Below are positions 63,247 to 64,000 of a stretch of 64,000 nucleotides of DNA, one piece after another. Origin of the DNA: Flavobacterium difficile (GTDB lineage Bacteria; Bacteroidota; Bacteroidia; Flavobacteriales; Flavobacteriaceae). The notes below the pieces were generated by a model, which saw only the letters and a list, made by a program, of their open reading frames with translations, had not been told where the DNA came from and did no database searches. A program made the translations under genes and the position numbers. The stretch spans positions 62,001 to 126,000 of the forward strand of contig NZ_JAAJBT010000004.1 in the NCBI RefSeq assembly GCF_011392115.1. The letters are read 5' to 3'. How positions within the stretch are numbered: the first letter of the stretch is position 1; each line of letters opens with the position of its first letter.

Positions 63247-63828
63247 CTATAAATTCAAAAAGTTATTTAATATTTTTTCACCCCATTTTCCGCTTTTTTC
63301 AGGATGAAATTGGACACCGTAAAAATTGTTTCTTTGTAAAGCTGAAGCATAATTTACTTCATAATTAGTGGTTGCAATGGCTAAATTAGTGTTTGGAACA
63401 TAAAAACTGTGCACCAAATACATGTATTCCTTTTCGTTGATAGTTTCAAAAAGTTTGGAATTCAAATTAAATATTGTGTTCCATCCCATTTGTGGAACTT
63501 TCACTGCATTTGAAAATTTAATTACATCTACATCAAAAATTCCTAAGCCTTTTGTTTGGCCTTCTTCCGAATAATTGCACATTAATTGCATGCCCAAACA
63601 TATTCCCAAAACAGGTTGTGTTAATGTAGGAATAAGCTCATTTAAACCACTTTCTATTAACATTTTCATCGCAGAACTCGCCTCACCTACACCAGGAAAA
63701 ATTACTTTGTCTGCTTGTAAAATTTCATTTGGATCTTTACTTAAAATCGCGTCAAATCCCAATCTTTTTATGGCGAATTGAATGCTTTGAATGTTTCCCG
63801 CCCCGTAATCTATTATGACTATTTTCAT
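63247..63828 (-). CDS. hisH: Imidazole glycerol phosphate synthase glutaminase subunit
   Basis: 193 residues, class I glutamine amidotransferase. Cys77 in [11 protein letters not shown], and His175 and Glu177 in VQFHPEKSG make the triad; [11 protein letters not shown] starts the family. It supplies ammonia to HisF. It follows hisB with 70 bases between, and that gap contains TTCAGT-type words. Confidence 0.97.
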   Translation of the reverse strand: MKIVIIDYGAGNIQSIQFAIKRLGFDAILSKDPNEILQADKVIFPGVGEASSAMKMLIESGLNELIPTLTQPVLGICLGMQLMCNYSEEGQTKGLGIFDVDVIKFSNAVKVPQMGWNTIFNLNSKLFETINEKEYMYLVHSFYVPNTNLAIATTNYEVNYASALQRNNFYGVQFHPEKSGKWGEKILNNFLNL

Positions 63829-63898
63829 TTTATATAATTTTCAGTCTTTGTTTTCAATCTCAGTTGCTGCATACTGTAACTGAAAACTAATGACTCTT

Positions 63899-64000
63899 TT
63901 AAAGCATTCCTTTTGTACTTGGCAAAATCATTTTTTCTACATCTCGTTTTACAGCTACTTTTATGGCTTTCGCGAAAGCTTTAAAAATGGCTTCAATTTT
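63899..64000 (-). CDS. hisB: Imidazoleglycerol-phosphate dehydratase, partial (C-terminus only)
   Basis: 34 codons, cut by the right edge. KIEAIFKAFAKAIKVAVKRD followed by a terminal LPSTKGML is the standard C-terminus of the HisB dehydratase domain. Position before hisH fits the usual hisGDCBHAF(IE) order of Bacteroidetes. Whether it is a bifunctional HisB with a phosphatase half cannot be seen. Confidence 0.93.
   Translation of the reverse strand, partial: KIEAIFKAFAKAIKVAVKRDVEKMILPSTKGML

Overview
The window looks like a chromosomal segment of a Flavobacteriaceae bacterium, close to Flavobacterium. The DNA is strongly AT-rich, ribosome binding sites are weak, and the recognisable promoters follow the Bacteroidetes form (TTTG, about 20 bases, then TAnnTTTG). 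The gene content fits: a MutS2 without its Smr domain, a bacillithiol enzyme (BshA), LptD, TamB and MlaD-type envelope proteins, DUF2911, PrcB-like lipoproteins and many signal-peptide or lipoprotein N-termini. I see no phage, insertion sequence, CRISPR array, tRNA or rRNA.

Layout. 1-950 is the start of a secreted Ig-like protein running off the left edge. 1124-8138 is a complete trpEGDCFBA operon on the minus strand, headed by a promoter, an 18-residue leader peptide with three consecutive Trp codons and an intrinsic terminator: a tryptophan attenuator. 8186-15020 holds a KOW-Smr protein, a cysteine desulfurase, a DUF2911 protein, an SRPBCC-photolyase pair, a HAD phosphatase and an ECF sigma factor with two partner genes. 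15084-22535 holds a BNR-repeat lipoprotein, a secreted protein with a 60-bp minisatellite, a PrcB-like lipoprotein, bshA, a DUF1801 gene and a GH3-beta-lactamase fusion. 22606-29847 is a tight minus-strand operon: two tandem SPOR-tailed amidases, MlaD, a membrane HdrC-like Fe-S protein, a small membrane protein, a HAD protein, an HdrB-like Fe-S protein and two unknowns. lptD diverges from it, followed by ridA.

33147-44694 holds mgsA, nhaA, a DUF389 protein, a GlcNAc-kinase-like ATPase, gapA, pfkA and tamB, mostly central carbon metabolism and envelope. 44850-54337 runs on the plus strand: tsaD-rsmE-DUF4159, a 2-oxoglutarate oxygenase, a GxxExxY protein, SUI1, a nucleoside phosphorylase, a GNAT, a cytosolic binding-protein-like protein, a membrane transglutaminase and two envelope proteins. 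54338-60828 holds ung, mutS2, DUF2461, dipeptide epimerase and a thioesterase. 60929-64000 is the distal part of a his operon (hisB-hisH-hisA-hisF-hisIE), cut by the right edge.

The most unusual feature is intergenic. Several short tandem arrays (8-mer, 14-mer and 13-mer families) begin at or within a few bases of a stop codon, always in the same orientation relative to the gene they follow. Other recurring words sit just upstream of start codons. Palindromic REP-like elements are also dispersed, and one has expanded into an 83-85 bp tandem array at 50281-50679. Together with the trp attenuator these are the observations most worth follow-up. All functions are read from sequence by eye; no database search was run.
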